A stretch of 64,000 bases of DNA, taken from assembly GCA_013399895.1 (NCBI GenBank), contig VXBA01001187.1, forward strand, positions 286,123-350,122. Direction: 5' to 3'. Source of the stretch: Serilophus lunatus (Eukaryota > Chordata > Aves > Passeriformes > Eurylaimidae). Shown here piece by piece: positions 50,819-62,718 of the stretch (positions within the stretch are counted from its first letter, which is position 1; every line of letters starts with the position of its first letter). The position numbers and the translations under genes are program-made. Under the pieces are notes generated by a model. The model searched no databases, had not been told where the DNA came from, and was given only the letters and a program-made list of their open reading frames with translations.

Positions 50819-53800
50819 ACCTTTACTTCATCAGATTATAATTGCTCTTAATTCAGGGACACCTTTAGAAGTAAGCAAATAAGAGAATGGCACAGGCCTA
50901 ACAAAGAGTATGTGTGAAACATCCACTGTTAGAATGGACGCAAGAAGCATCCTCCACTGTCACCATCTTTTCAATTGACTTCACTGAGCCTCCAAAATTA
51001 CTTAAGGTCTTCCTTGCTCTTACCAGGTTTCTATACCAAAGGAATTGAAATGGGGATTTATGGAAAAAAATATGGAACTGAAGAAACATAAGATCAGTAT
51101 GGCAGGGAGAGAGAAAGTGAATGATAAGGCAAGGAGCAAACTGTTTTATGAAAACAATTTTTGAGAAATTTGGGACTCAGCTGTAACTGACAACGTAATT
51201 ACTATCATTCCCTCCAGCAGCTCCTAGTCCTTTTTAACAAAAAGTTTCAAATAAGAAAAACAATACATACTTTACTTTACAATAGAAAAGCACATCTACA
51301 AATAATTTGCATGTTTTTCTAGATGAGAATAGTTTTCTGTAGGTTTTTATTAATTATAAATCATCTTTTCGCCTTAGGGCGAAATTAAATCATCAGACCA
51401 CCATAACAAGGGCAATAGGAACTGTTGAAATGACGGAATTCAGGCTTGGATTCCCCAAACAAGAAGTATATTCTCAATGTGCCACTGATTAAGCCAATGG
51501 AGAAAGACTGGAAGCATACCTGTCCTGCTGATAGCTGGTTGATAACCAGGGTAGATTACTTATAGCAAGCTTTACAGTATGACTTTTTATGAACTTTTTG
51601 CAGAAGAGTACAAACCCAACTCATGAAGACTAGAAGGATTTTAATAGGGAGAAAATCAGACCACGAAGGACCTTCAGGGACACCTGGGACTAAGCTCATA
51701 TGGCCAAAGCCGAAAAATTCAACATCCTGCTCCTCCTGAACTCCAACAACCATCACTCCAGAAAAGCAGGAAAGAGGAATTAGAGGTAATCATGTTTCTG
51801 CAATTGTACATGGTTCTGCACATTAATAATTGCTCTGTCACAGAGACAATAAATACTCAAAAATCTATCATGCGGATCTTATTGCATAGGGATTAATGCA
51901 CATGCTTAAGCCTGTCCTGACCTAGCCCATGGCAAACAGATGTAAGTGATCAAATTTTTGACTGGCTTACTCAGCATTCCTCTCCAAAGACATGCACAAA
52001 TGTTTAATTAATTATTGCAATTAAATTAATGAATTATAAAATATCACCTGAGAAATACATCCATCATTAATGGAGATTTGATTCTGAAACAGAGATAAGT
52101 CTGATTATTGAAAATCGTAGGAAAGAGAGGAAAAATGTCATTTTGGGGAAAAAAACCCCAAAACTATTGTCCCATAAAATCTGTAAGGCATTAATACTAC
52201 TTTTGGACAGACAAAATTAGTTGCTGTGCTTTGTCAGATGTTTTAGACTACGTGCAGTTTTCTTCAGCTGACATAATTAGACTTAGCCAGTTATCCATGC
52301 ATAGCAATGAAATCTATAATAATTCTATAAAACTTCCTCTCTAACACTCACATATCTAAAATATTTTTACCAATACTTTGTCCAATATTGCCCAACATTT
52401 GGCAATCTAGAGAAAGCTTGCTTTTTTTTATTTTTTTATTGGTAAATCTAGTCTTATTCTCATAGATGAAATACTGCCTAAGAGAGAAGAGCAAGAGGTT
52501 TCCTGTGCAGTAAGACCTCAGTTTGAACAAGTATGGGTAATGAATCAATCTTTTTCCCTCCAGAGAATTCTCTGCAAGATGTCTGTTCAAAACCAGTACC
52601 CTCTGATTCATCAAGATGTTCTTCATATTCATATGAAGGGCTCAGAAAACATGAATCACCCCAGACTGAAAGTTCACCTAACTTTAGCTACTTAAGAGTT
52701 CAGCACTAAGTCTAAGACAATGAGTTAAGCTTTTCTAAAAGTCATTAGCAAGGCCAAGACACTTCTGAAGGATGCTTCACCCCTTGTTAAAATAGGTATA
52801 TAGATCTGCAAGTAATTTCATTGATGAAAGACTAGTCTATGGACAAAGATAGGTATCAAACATAGTTGAAGTCAGGTGTCACAACCTTACTCTTAAAACA
52901 CTTAAAAAATTCTACTTGCAGAACTTTACAATTGAGGATGATTAGTGGTACAAAACCATAAATGTTAGGATCCTTGGCAATGTCTGCAGAACTGCCATAT
53001 GGAAATCTAAAAAGCATTTTTTACTTGAAAAGGGAATGTGTTTGGTATGTAAATTATTGACAATGGATTTTCTCACTGCCATTTTCACAATGTAATGTTT
53101 TCAAAGCAGACAGTGCTTTAACAGTACTTTTCCCAGTAAATAGATTACAGGCTGAAATTAAAGATGTTGATATTTGTATGTTAAAAAAAGCATGATAAAT
53201 TCAAAGATACAGGATTGGGGCCTGCAGGTATCTTGATAAGCACATCTTTGCGTTCATAAAACAGTATCAATTTGCTTTTCTAATTAATTCCTCATATACC
53301 ACCTCACTCGTTTATAAAATATATCTGTACCACAGTAGTCTTATTAAAAGAACTGTAAATAAAAAATTCTTATTATGAGGAAATCTTACCAAGTTCTGAA
53401 AAATCTTATTATGAGGAAATCTTACCTGAGTTCTGAATCATTCATGCTTCAGCATTCTGCACAAACTAAGGTACTTTGTAGTAGTTAAATTCTTTCAAAA
53501 ACAAAAATTTAGTTGCTGTCATGAATACAACTGGTTCACTGTGAACATCTGCCATTTGAACAAGTGTTTCTGAAGATTATCATTAGCTTAAGGTTTCTTA
53601 GAGAGGCAGGTAAAGACAATTTTGCTGCCCTAGGAATGAGCAGCTGAGGTAAAACTGACTATGTTGACAGAAGTGGTAAGAAAGGGCAAAGTTGAGGTAG
53701 AAAGAGTGGAAAATACAATCCAGGAAAATCTTGATGTAATCCCTCTACACTGCCAGAGTGATCAAGAAGATAGTGGATGTAAAGATAGACACAACAGCTG

Positions 53801-54847
53801 TGAGCAGATTTAGTCTTTCTTGTTTATAAGGTTTGGCCATCTTCTAACTTGCCTCTGACACGGTATATTCTTCAGACTAAGACAAAATGAGTAAGTGTTT
53901 TTTCCATGCATGGAGAATGCACTTTCAGACTTTCTGGAGTCCTGTCTCTTCTGGTTCATCCACAACTTTTAACGTTAAATGAACATGGATGGAGACCACA
54001 ATTAAAAAAAAAAAATTACTGTCTGAAAGTTAATTCCATGAAAATACCTATATTTGAGTTGATCAGTAAATAAATCAATCTCTTTGTCTTGTGTCCTAAG
54101 CAAATTAAGATCCTTTTTAAATACATGGCACTTAAAATACACAGCTATAAAATATAGCTGATATTCAGCACTCTTTTTATAAAAATGATGGTTTGGGCTA
54201 TGTAACAAAATTTAGCTCAGTTTTTAATATTTTTCATGATCAAAACTTTGGGATTAAAAATATCTTTATATATTTTGTAGAGTTTACTCCTAGCCTTAAC
54301 ACAATTGTAAGTCTTAACCCCGAATCACCTGCTGAAATTCCTACCTTAGGTCAATAAAATACCAGTATAACTAAAACAACTAAGTGGAATTTTAGCATAA
54401 AGTCTAAAATAAGCACTAAAACTGGTGCTAGAACTTAGAAGTAAAAATCTATATGTCACAAGTGATGAAAATAACTGAAGGAGTTTATATCATTTTGCTT
54501 ATGCCTACATATTTTTAAAGTTCTCTGTATATAAAGCTGAATGGTACATGGCACTAAATATAAGAGCACCATTTCCCTTACATAAAAAATTTGGAGTTAA
54601 TGTGCTAATTAATATGTGCACATGTAAATCAAGGTTCTTATAAATGAAAACAATGCACAATAATCTTTACTCAAGATTAAATATCCTTGTGCTGTTTTCC
54701 TACACATAGCATTTGGCTGCAATTATAATTAGACAATTAAGATGCTTCCAACAGCACTGCATTTTACAGATAATTCATTTTTCAGGCATTAGTGCCAAGC
54801 TTCAGTAAGATCCTTTGTCTGATATGTGTTATACATTGCCACTTTTG
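50819..54847. other. No gene seen; one tandem duplication
   Basis: 4.0 kb of AT-rich DNA. 53365-53437 is a two-copy tandem duplication. A 94-codon minus frame at 52348-52632 has no recognised domain. Confidence 0.5.
53365..53437. repeat. 36-bp unit duplicated in tandem
   Basis: 'cttattatgaggaaatctta' recurs with a period of 36 bases, followed in both copies by 'agttctgaa' or 'gagttctgaa'. Copies are nearly identical, so the duplication is recent. Confidence 0.9.
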
Positions 54848-55364
54848 TGAGGCCACATCTGGATTGCTGTGTTCAATTCTGGTCACCTCAGTTCAAGAAA
54901 GACAAGGAGCTGCTGGAGCACATCCAGTGGAGGATCAAAAAAATGATTAAGGTCTAGAGAATCTCTCTTATGAGGAGAGACTGAGAGATCTGGGCCTGTT
55001 TAGTCTAGAGAAGACAAGACTGTGAGAGGATCTCATAGATACGTACAAATATCGCAAAAGCAGGTGTCGAGAGGATGTTTTTTCAATGATGCCCAGCAAC
55101 AGGATGTGGAGCAATGGCCATAAACTAAAACACAAGAAGTTCCACTTCAACATGAGGAAGAACTTCCTTACATTGAGAGTGGCAGAGCACTGGAAAAGGC
55201 TGCCTAGGGAGGTCATGAATTCCCCCTCTCTGGAGACATTCAAAACATACCTGGGACAATGTTCTTGTGTAACCTGCTCTAGGTGTCCCTGTCTTGACAG
55301 AGAAGTTGCACTAGATGATGTCCAGAGGTCCCTTCCAATCCTAACTAGTTTGTGATTCTGTGAA
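54848..55364 (+). mobile_element. CR1 LINE 3' end (~520 bp)
   Basis: Plus-strand CR1: 'aggccacatctggattgctg', 'ctggagcacatccagtggag', 'gagagactgagagatctggg', 'gaggaagaacttcctta', 'agagcactggaaaaggctgc', 'tagggaggtcatgaa', ending in 'gtttgtgattctgtga', which includes one terminal octamer (attctgtg). The plus frame 55086-55355 keeps the ORF2 motif 'NFLTLRVAEHWKRLPREV'. A frameshift near 55020-55080 interrupts the upstream part. The C-terminal sequence (PSLETFKTYL) differs from the other copies, indicating a third CR1 subfamily in this window. Confidence 0.93.
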
Positions 55365-57009
55365 GAACATTTGGAAGTCTTATTGTAGCTTATGGAACAA
55401 TAGTATTTGATGCAGGCTGCAGAGAATTAAATAGGAAGGAAAGCTTACCTGAAAGATATTGTTTCATTGATTTTTAACCAGAAGTTTTTCCCCATAACTC
55501 TTTAAATAGAAAGAAAAGTAGGAATACTACAAGGAAGAATAGTTTATTAAATTATAGAAGAAAAGCTGTAAAACACAGAATTTGGGTCTGATATAAGAAA
55601 AAATTATAGGTGATGATGTAAATTATTAAAATCTTTAAAGACAAAGGCCAAAGACACAGTAGGGTATGGTGATGATGATAATGTACTGAAAATTGAGGGA
55701 ACAAATGTTGAAGGAGGCAAATTGAAGGAGAAGACCCATTCATACAAAAGTAGATCACTCTGCAATAGCAGTCATATAGAAAGGTTTATATGAAAAAGGT
55801 GAAAAGAAGACATAAAGAGATTTCGTTTAATTTTTCAAAACCTGGTGAATATATGAAGAATGATGACATCATATTTTCAGAAAAATGGCTCTGAAATACT
55901 CTTGAAGGTGTGAAAGAATAGTCTCAAAACAATGCTTTTACATATGAACAAAGGGAAGTTGTGTGTAAGCTAATGGCATCCTTGCAACTATGAGCCAGAC
56001 AATCAGTCAAGATACTGGCCCAAAAGTGTCCATTCCTCTAGGCTGATCTAGGCAAGGAGGGTGCAAATTGCTCACCATCTCCAGCTCCATTATCCATTTC
56101 AGTAAACTGTTATAGAAGTGAATCTAAGTGAAAGGCCTTAAAAGTTTCAAGGTACTCCTTCAGATCTTTAATACATGTTCTGGTTTTATTATCCACTTTA
56201 AATATTAATATTGGCTGTAACTACGGCATATAAAATGCAAGAAAATCATCTTAATTATGAGTTTGGAAATATTTTATGAGAAAGCATTATGAACCAATAT
56301 TGAAATATTGTTTTCTCTGTATTGAATGAGGCTAGGTTATTTTTCTGTTATAACATAGGAAGATTTGTCTAGGAAAACAAGGAAAAATCTCTTTTGTATT
56401 TTACATTAAGGTCATAAAGATATGGAAAAAAACATTGAAAAATGGTCATTTATTAAGTTTAGACTTGATATTTCTGTTACTGATTGCACACGCTCCTAAG
56501 GACTGCTCCGCTGCTGAGGTAAAGTTTATTCTAATATATTTTACCTTGCAAATGAGTTTCATTAAGTATAATTACAATAACCAGTCCAATCGATGATAAT
56601 CTAGCACACCGCCATGGTTGTATTCGTTTAAAGTTCTATATTATTTAATGAGCATTCCTGCAATAACAAAAAAAACCCCAACTAAACAGATAAAAGAGAT
56701 GTTACTCCATTCATCATAAATCCATATTGGTCTAGTTCTAGGGAAGGAATTACAGTTTGATACCTAGAGTAATACTACCTAGGATCTCAAGTAATGAGCC
56801 TCTGAAGTGGCAGAATCATTTACTTTTATATGCAGTTGACCATTCTGGAACGTTTATTTTCTCTATATATTAATTTATGTGTAGTTTTCGTAAAGTCAGT
56901 TCCTTTTATTTTAAATTCTTCTAAACTGGGGTAGCAGAGTAGAGAATTAAAAGCAACTGAAGATCAACTGAAGACAAATTATACACATTTTACTAGACTG
57001 AAACTTGTG
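55365..57009. other. No gene seen
   Basis: 1.6 kb of AT-rich DNA without recognisable features. Confidence 0.5.
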
Positions 57010-57243
57010 CGGGCAACCAGTGACAGAACAAGAGTACACAGTCTTCAGCTGTCTCAGGGGAAGTTTACACTAGATATTAGGAAAACTTTTTTCACAGAAA
57101 GAGTGATTTCCCACTGTAATGGGCTGCCTAGGGAGGTGGTAGAGTCACCATCCCTGGGTGTGTTTAAGAAAAGAGTGGATGATGTACTTACTACCATGAT
57201 CTAGACGATCTAGATGATGGGATGGTGTTGGGTAATAGGTTGG
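57010..57243 (+). mobile_element. CR1 LINE 3' end, same subfamily as 17687-18216
   Basis: The plus frame 57007-57204 encodes FTLDIRKTFFTERVISH and GLPREVVESPSLGVFKKR up to a TAG, nearly the same as the C-terminus of the minus-strand copy at 17687-18216. The 3' UTR part 'gatggtgttgggtaataggt' also matches that copy's 3' UTR, but the last ~40 bases and the octamer tail are missing or replaced. The 66-codon frame is uninterrupted. Confidence 0.92.
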
Positions 57244-60053
57244 TAATAAATTGACTATGCTGACAGAACAAGATGTCTTTTTTTTTTTCCTTTGAGTCTT
57301 CATAGTAAAATCTCTTAGGATGTTTGGTAAAAAGAACTCGAAGTGTCAAGTCTATAGACTTACAATGAACTGCAAATAACCTGCACAAGAAGCTGTAACT
57401 TACAGAGGACAAAGAAAATTATCTACATTTTAAGTAAAGAGTCCTTTTTATTTTAACTTTTATTTAAGTTGGCAAGGATAGAGAGTTTTGAAACATTGCA
57501 CAATTGATTTGGTCTTTGTATTTCATTTTCTTCTGTTTTTTTGGAAATTGTGATTTAGGATACTGTATTTTCATCATATCCAGGGGAATGATATATATGT
57601 CCATTACTGCCTCTCCATAATGTTCAATACTTAGGGGTTTTTATTTTCGAAAGATGACAAGCCATATCGCAGAAAGGAATAAACTCTCTTCTATGCCATA
57701 TTGATTTTATTCTTTAGATTTCTCCTCTTCTATCCAAGACATTGATGTAGACAACAATTGTGCTTTCAGTTACCAGTAACATTTATTTTCATGAAACCAT
57801 AAGTTAACGTTCATAACTCAGACTGTCATAGTTTAGATCCAGATTTTCTAAGAGACTCTCTCAGGTACCATGATACTTAGGATTGCCACACTCAGCTCTG
57901 GAAATGGAGTTCATAATCTTAAGTGGAGACCTAAGTTCCTTATATACAGGAGCTAGGTAGAGTTCAGTGCTCAGTTTCACAGACCCCTGCACACTGAAAT
58001 GACAACATCCAACAGTAAGCGATGAAAGTAAAATTTTGCCTGGCAGTCAACTCTGCTCCCAGATTGTTGGCTCAGGCAAAAAGCCTCATTTCATTGACCC
58101 ACGAAAACACATTGCATTTAGTTTTGCACAGATGATTGACTCAGCTTATCATCACCTCATCTCACCTCAGTCCTTCCTGGAGCTGGCAATACATATTCAG
58201 TTCCCTCTGCAGCCTGAGGTGGTTTGAACCATATACCTTCTCTTCAGACTCAGTCTGAGCATACTGGGATAGTAAAGTTTCTATCCTTCTTGACATCCTA
58301 AAGCCATAATAATCTCCTGAAGGACAGAAGAAATTTGAAAAGACTGACACAAATTAGAAATAGATAACAACAAAAAACCTGATCATCCTAACTTCCAGTA
58401 AAACAGATAGTAAGATGTAGCTCCACCATTCCTTAATTTTTTTGACTTATGCTGGGAGAAAAAGCCATATAGCCTAATGAGAATCTCTATATTCATATAT
58501 CTTGTAAACAAGCAATTTTGAACTTTAATATTTATGTTCTGCTGGTTATTATTTCTTTTTACTTTTCTATGTTTGTCATATGACTTTGCTGGCATCTTGC
58601 AAGCTTATCTTAAATTGTTAACTTCTAATCAAATAATATTCTGCTCTGAAAGCCTTTGATATGCTAATACAGCAATGTAATTTCAGATTTGAATTCAGTT
58701 TAGTATACAGCAATTACTCACATGCACAGGTGAGGCTCTTTCAGCTTTACTGCCCTTATTTACAGATCAAAGACCTAGCTTAGCCCTCACATCAAAGATG
58801 TGATTTGACCTTTTCAATTTTATCACAGCGAAAATAGTTGTTACAATTAAAATAATTTTTAATTGTCAATGAAAAAACTATGATCAACTAGTCAAAGATG
58901 GCAACTCTGCAGATTAGGAGTCACAACAAATCTAAAACCTGATCTATAAGTATGAAGATGGAGAGAGTCTTAGTAAACCTACTCATAAGCCACACCGTGT
59001 GTGGTAGACTAAATTCTCTCACTTATGTCATAAAGAATACTCCAGTAAACAATCTTAACAGAAAGAATTCTAACTTCAGAAGAAGGAACTTTCTATTATA
59101 ATGATGACAGAGCCCCATTTAACATGTATTGTCATGTCCTTAAACAGTTTTATGGATACACATTATTATGCTAAAGAGCATTTTCATAGGAATAAATGGA
59201 GATTACTCTTATGGCTAATACATGTACCATGTATAAATGCAAGATCAGAGATTAATTCTTCTTTCCAGTTAATAAGAAATTTCAGAACATTCATTATGTT
59301 CTGTATATGTTAACTAGTCTTCAGCAATGTGTAAATTGTATCAAGAAATAATTCTCTTTGCTTCTCCACCAATCCTTCACTTAAAAGTGCTCACTTATAT
59401 TGATACTGCATACAGTTATACAGATAAACCATATTGTTTCTATTGTTCTGTCAGGTCTCAAAGGCTTTAAAGAAAAAAAAACAATTATTAATTTGCAGCA
59501 GGCTTAAATACATTTGAATAAATAGTCAAGACAAAAACATATTACCACATTCAGGAACAAGAACTGGGGCATTTTATTCTACCTTTTATGACTTGTATCT
59601 GCATATGTGGATATGTGAGAGTATATGTGAGTATATGTGAGTTTTGCAGATTCTTTATGGATACCACAGGGCCCGGGAGTGCAAAAGAATACACAACGTA
59701 CCCTTTGCCTTCTGCCTAATCAGTTAGCAAAATTAGATTTTAAGAGTATAACTACCCAAGGATTTCTTTGTTCATGGCACTCATTTTGAGGCACCTAGCT
59801 TGAGATATCAGATATGAGAATTGATCTGTGCCAATAAAGTATCTAATGGAGAGAGGAGCAAAAATTTCTTTAGCAGCAGACTATCACAGACTGGCTGATG
59901 ATGACAACGTCTTTCATTTGCTTTGCACATCTTTACCCTTTTCCCCATACATTTATTCATACCTTTCCAACAATTTAAACCCGATGCTTTCAAACTCCTT
60001 CTGGATTGATGATCTTTATTAAGAGTACAAAATCAAATGGGATGCTGCAACTG
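57244..60053. other. No gene seen
   Basis: 2.8 kb. Only a short tandem repeat at 59607-59642 stands out. Confidence 0.5.
59607..59642. repeat. Short 10-bp tandem repeat
   Basis: The unit 'gtatatgtga' occurs twice exactly, with a related 'ggatatgtga' just before. Confidence 0.8.
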
Positions 60054-60142
60054 GTATAGTGAAAGGTGCCCTTGCCCATGGCAGGGGAATTAGAATTAGA
60101 TGATTTTTAAGGCCCTTTTCAACACAAACCATTCTATGAAAA
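60054..60142 (+). repeat. CR1 LINE 3' UTR fragment
   Basis: Only the last ~90 bases of a CR1: 'gcccttgcccatggcagggg', 'attagatgatttttaaggcc', 'cttttcaacacaaaccattc', then 'tatgaaaa'. Extreme 5' truncation leaves no coding sequence. Confidence 0.9.
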
Positions 60143-61671
60143 TAAAGTTGCACTGCTTTACTTATGCTGACCCATCCCTGTACACCCATCTGATTTCTCC
60201 TGCCTTATACTGTGAGCTAGTTGTCAAGAAGAGTTATTTGACCTTTTTTTAACTGACTTAACATACTGAGGTCCTGATCAATGACTAAGATGCTGGTACA
60301 CTAACATACTAATTGCATTGCATTCTAGTAACAATCATTTGATGCTATTAAAGTGCTGTGCTTTTTTTTTTTTTCAAAGATAAAGGAGAAAATCCTGCTT
60401 CCACCACAGTTAGTGCATTTGGATATCATAGGAAAAAACTCTTTGCATTATCTGAGTCAGTTTCTTGCTTTGGGAATACTTTACACATAATATGAACATT
60501 TCTTCACAGTCTCATTGCTTTGCAAAAGATATCGTTTGTTGGCAAGGAAACAGCTTGCAAATCTTTCTTTTCCAGGACAAATATTTTTTACTTATTTTTA
60601 TTTTGCCCTAGAAACATGTAATAAATAACACATCCAAGTCATCTAGGCCAGACATCACTTTTACTTTTGTCATTCCTCAAGGAAGTAGAAAGGCAGTACA
60701 TATTTCCATTCAGCTTGTGTCAAAGATACTGGCACTCAGAATAATAACATTGGCTATGATGAACTCAGTTTGTGTGATCATATTATCCACCGTATGCACT
60801 CTACTTGGAATATTTGTGCAGTAATAGCATTTGTCATATTCCCCATTTCTGGCTGCAGTTAATATCGATGAACAAGAAAAACACTGCAACTTAAACTTAG
60901 CAAGCCAGAAAAGTCACCAACATTACTTAGGTTTATATTTCTAGGTAGAAATTCAAAACCTACTAGATTAAATTCCATCTTATTTTCAAGAGAAATATCT
61001 CAGTCCTTCAATGGGATTCAATGGGATCTTCAGGTGGTGAGACACAGATCTGGCATCGAGAACTTCAAGCTACAAAATGGCACTTTCACCTATGTGCATA
61101 ATCTACAAAAGCCAACTTTTAAAGCCTAACTTAAAAGTTTATATCTGAATCCTAGGGCAAGCTGTTAAATACCAACATGAAATCCTTTTCTAACATCGGG
61201 TATCGATCCTGCACTGATAAAGCATTTACCAAATCATTGAGCAATGTAAAACTGAAAACAAGATCAAATAACACAATGCAGAAAACCTCTCTTAGGGTAA
61301 AACTCTTTACTAGAATGACAATGGGAATTCACCACTGATAAAATTAGGGTCTGGATCAACTTTTTTGTGTAAGGACTGACAGAACTCCTGGTCAATGATG
61401 CTTGTACTGTAACAAAGTCTCTGAAGTAGCTCTATATTGCCTTATATGCTTTCCAGGAGAAGGGGATGACTAATACTGGTATTTCCAGTGTTCCACCTAC
61501 GTCAGAATATGCTGGCATGACTTAAAAAGCATAAATCCCTTATTTAATTTTGAATTCTTGGGGCAGATCAGCAATTTGCTAGAGGCTGAGCTGAAGCCCT
61601 GAGAGATATCCTTACCAGCTTTATGTGTTATACAGCTGCCGTGCAAGCCTTGGTAAATGCTATCCAAAAAA

Positions 61672-61689
61672 AACAACAACAACAACAAA
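61672..61689. repeat. (AAC)6 microsatellite
   Basis: Six AAC units following an A-run. Confidence 0.9.
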
Positions 61690-62237
61690 GAAATTTGGAT
61701 TTCGCTTGTGTCTATTCTGTCCTTCTTCCTTCCAAAGAGGAACACAATCACATAAACTGGAATTAACTCTTCAGTTGTACTGGCTTTGTAGGTAAGGAAA
61801 AGAATAATTACTTGTCACTGGGCATGAACCTCTTTCCATAAATTTGAGGATTTCACAAAAGAAATGCCAAATGTTACTTGTGGATGGGCTGTAGGATGAT
61901 TTCTTACCAGTAAGAGGATGATAGACATGACACATGGATTACTTTGAATAAGAAATTATCCACTGTGCTAAAAGAAACAACGAAAATAACTGTGAATGTG
62001 AACTTGTTTTACCATATGTCTTTTGTGGTCCAGTTTTCTTAAATGCAGTACGTGTATCTTATGGAGGCTTACTTCCTCGTCCAATTGAACTAAAATGAGG
62101 AATTCTATTAGGAACATGCTTTTAAAACAATTTTCTAACTAGTGAACACATATAATATAATTTGACAGATTTAGCAATTTAGCAGATAATCATAAAATAA
62201 CCAGATTTTCTTCATAATCCTCTTAAGCTCTTAAGCA

Positions 62238-62267
62238 CCAAAGTTTCATATCCTGATGAAACTTTGG
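62238..62267. repeat. Perfect 12-bp inverted repeat, 6-nt loop
   Basis: 'ccaaagtttcat' (62238-62249) pairs exactly with 'atgaaactttgg' (62256-62267) around 'atcctg'. Pairing could extend weakly outward ('ctctt' with 'aagag'). It is the strongest short hairpin seen in the window. Confidence 0.85.
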
Positions 62268-62503
62268 AAGAGAAATATTTATGGTCATTTGAGAACAACA
62301 CTTCTAATAAAATTTACATCCAAAACTTCTGCTACTTATGTATGCATTTATTTGTTTACTTACTGATGTACTTAAATATTCTGTGAGTCAAATTTTGTTT
62401 CTAGTTTGGATTACAGTGTCTGTGTGATGTGTTTGTCACATGGAGTTTGCATAAAATGTAAAACTCATCGGCATAAAGCACAATTCACAGACTCACAGTG
62501 GCT

Positions 62504-62718
62504 ATGTTTTGGATTTGTGCTGGAAACAGTGTTGATAACACAGGGATGGTTTTGTTCTTGCTGAACTGTGCTCATACAGAGCCAAGACCATTCTTACTCC
62601 TTACCCCACCCCACCAGTGAAGAGGCCTGGGGGTGCACAAGGATTTTGGAGGGGATGCAGTTGGGACAGTTGATCCTAAGCGATCCAAGGAATATTTCAG
62701 ATCATATGAGCATACACA
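62504..62718 (+). mobile_element. 5' (U3) part of an ERVL-type LTR, truncated
   Basis: In order: 'tgttttggatttgtgctgga', 'cagtgttgataacacaggga', 'acagagccaagacc', 'accccaccccaccagtgaag', 'ggcctgggggtgcacaagg', 'gggacagttgatcctaa' and 'ggaatatttcagatcatatg'. I recognise this order as the U3 of a very common avian ERVL-like LTR. In intact copies it is followed by a TATA box and R/U5, which are missing here. The sequence is diverged, so the copy is old. The family name is not given because no consensus could be checked. Confidence 0.6.

Larger units (their letters stand above)
60143..62503. other. No gene seen; microsatellite and hairpin
   Basis: 2.4 kb. Contains (AAC)n at 61672-61689, a doubled 10-mer 'ttcaatggga' near 61008-61027 and the 12-bp inverted repeat at 62238-62267. 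Open frames are short and featureless. Confidence 0.5.
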
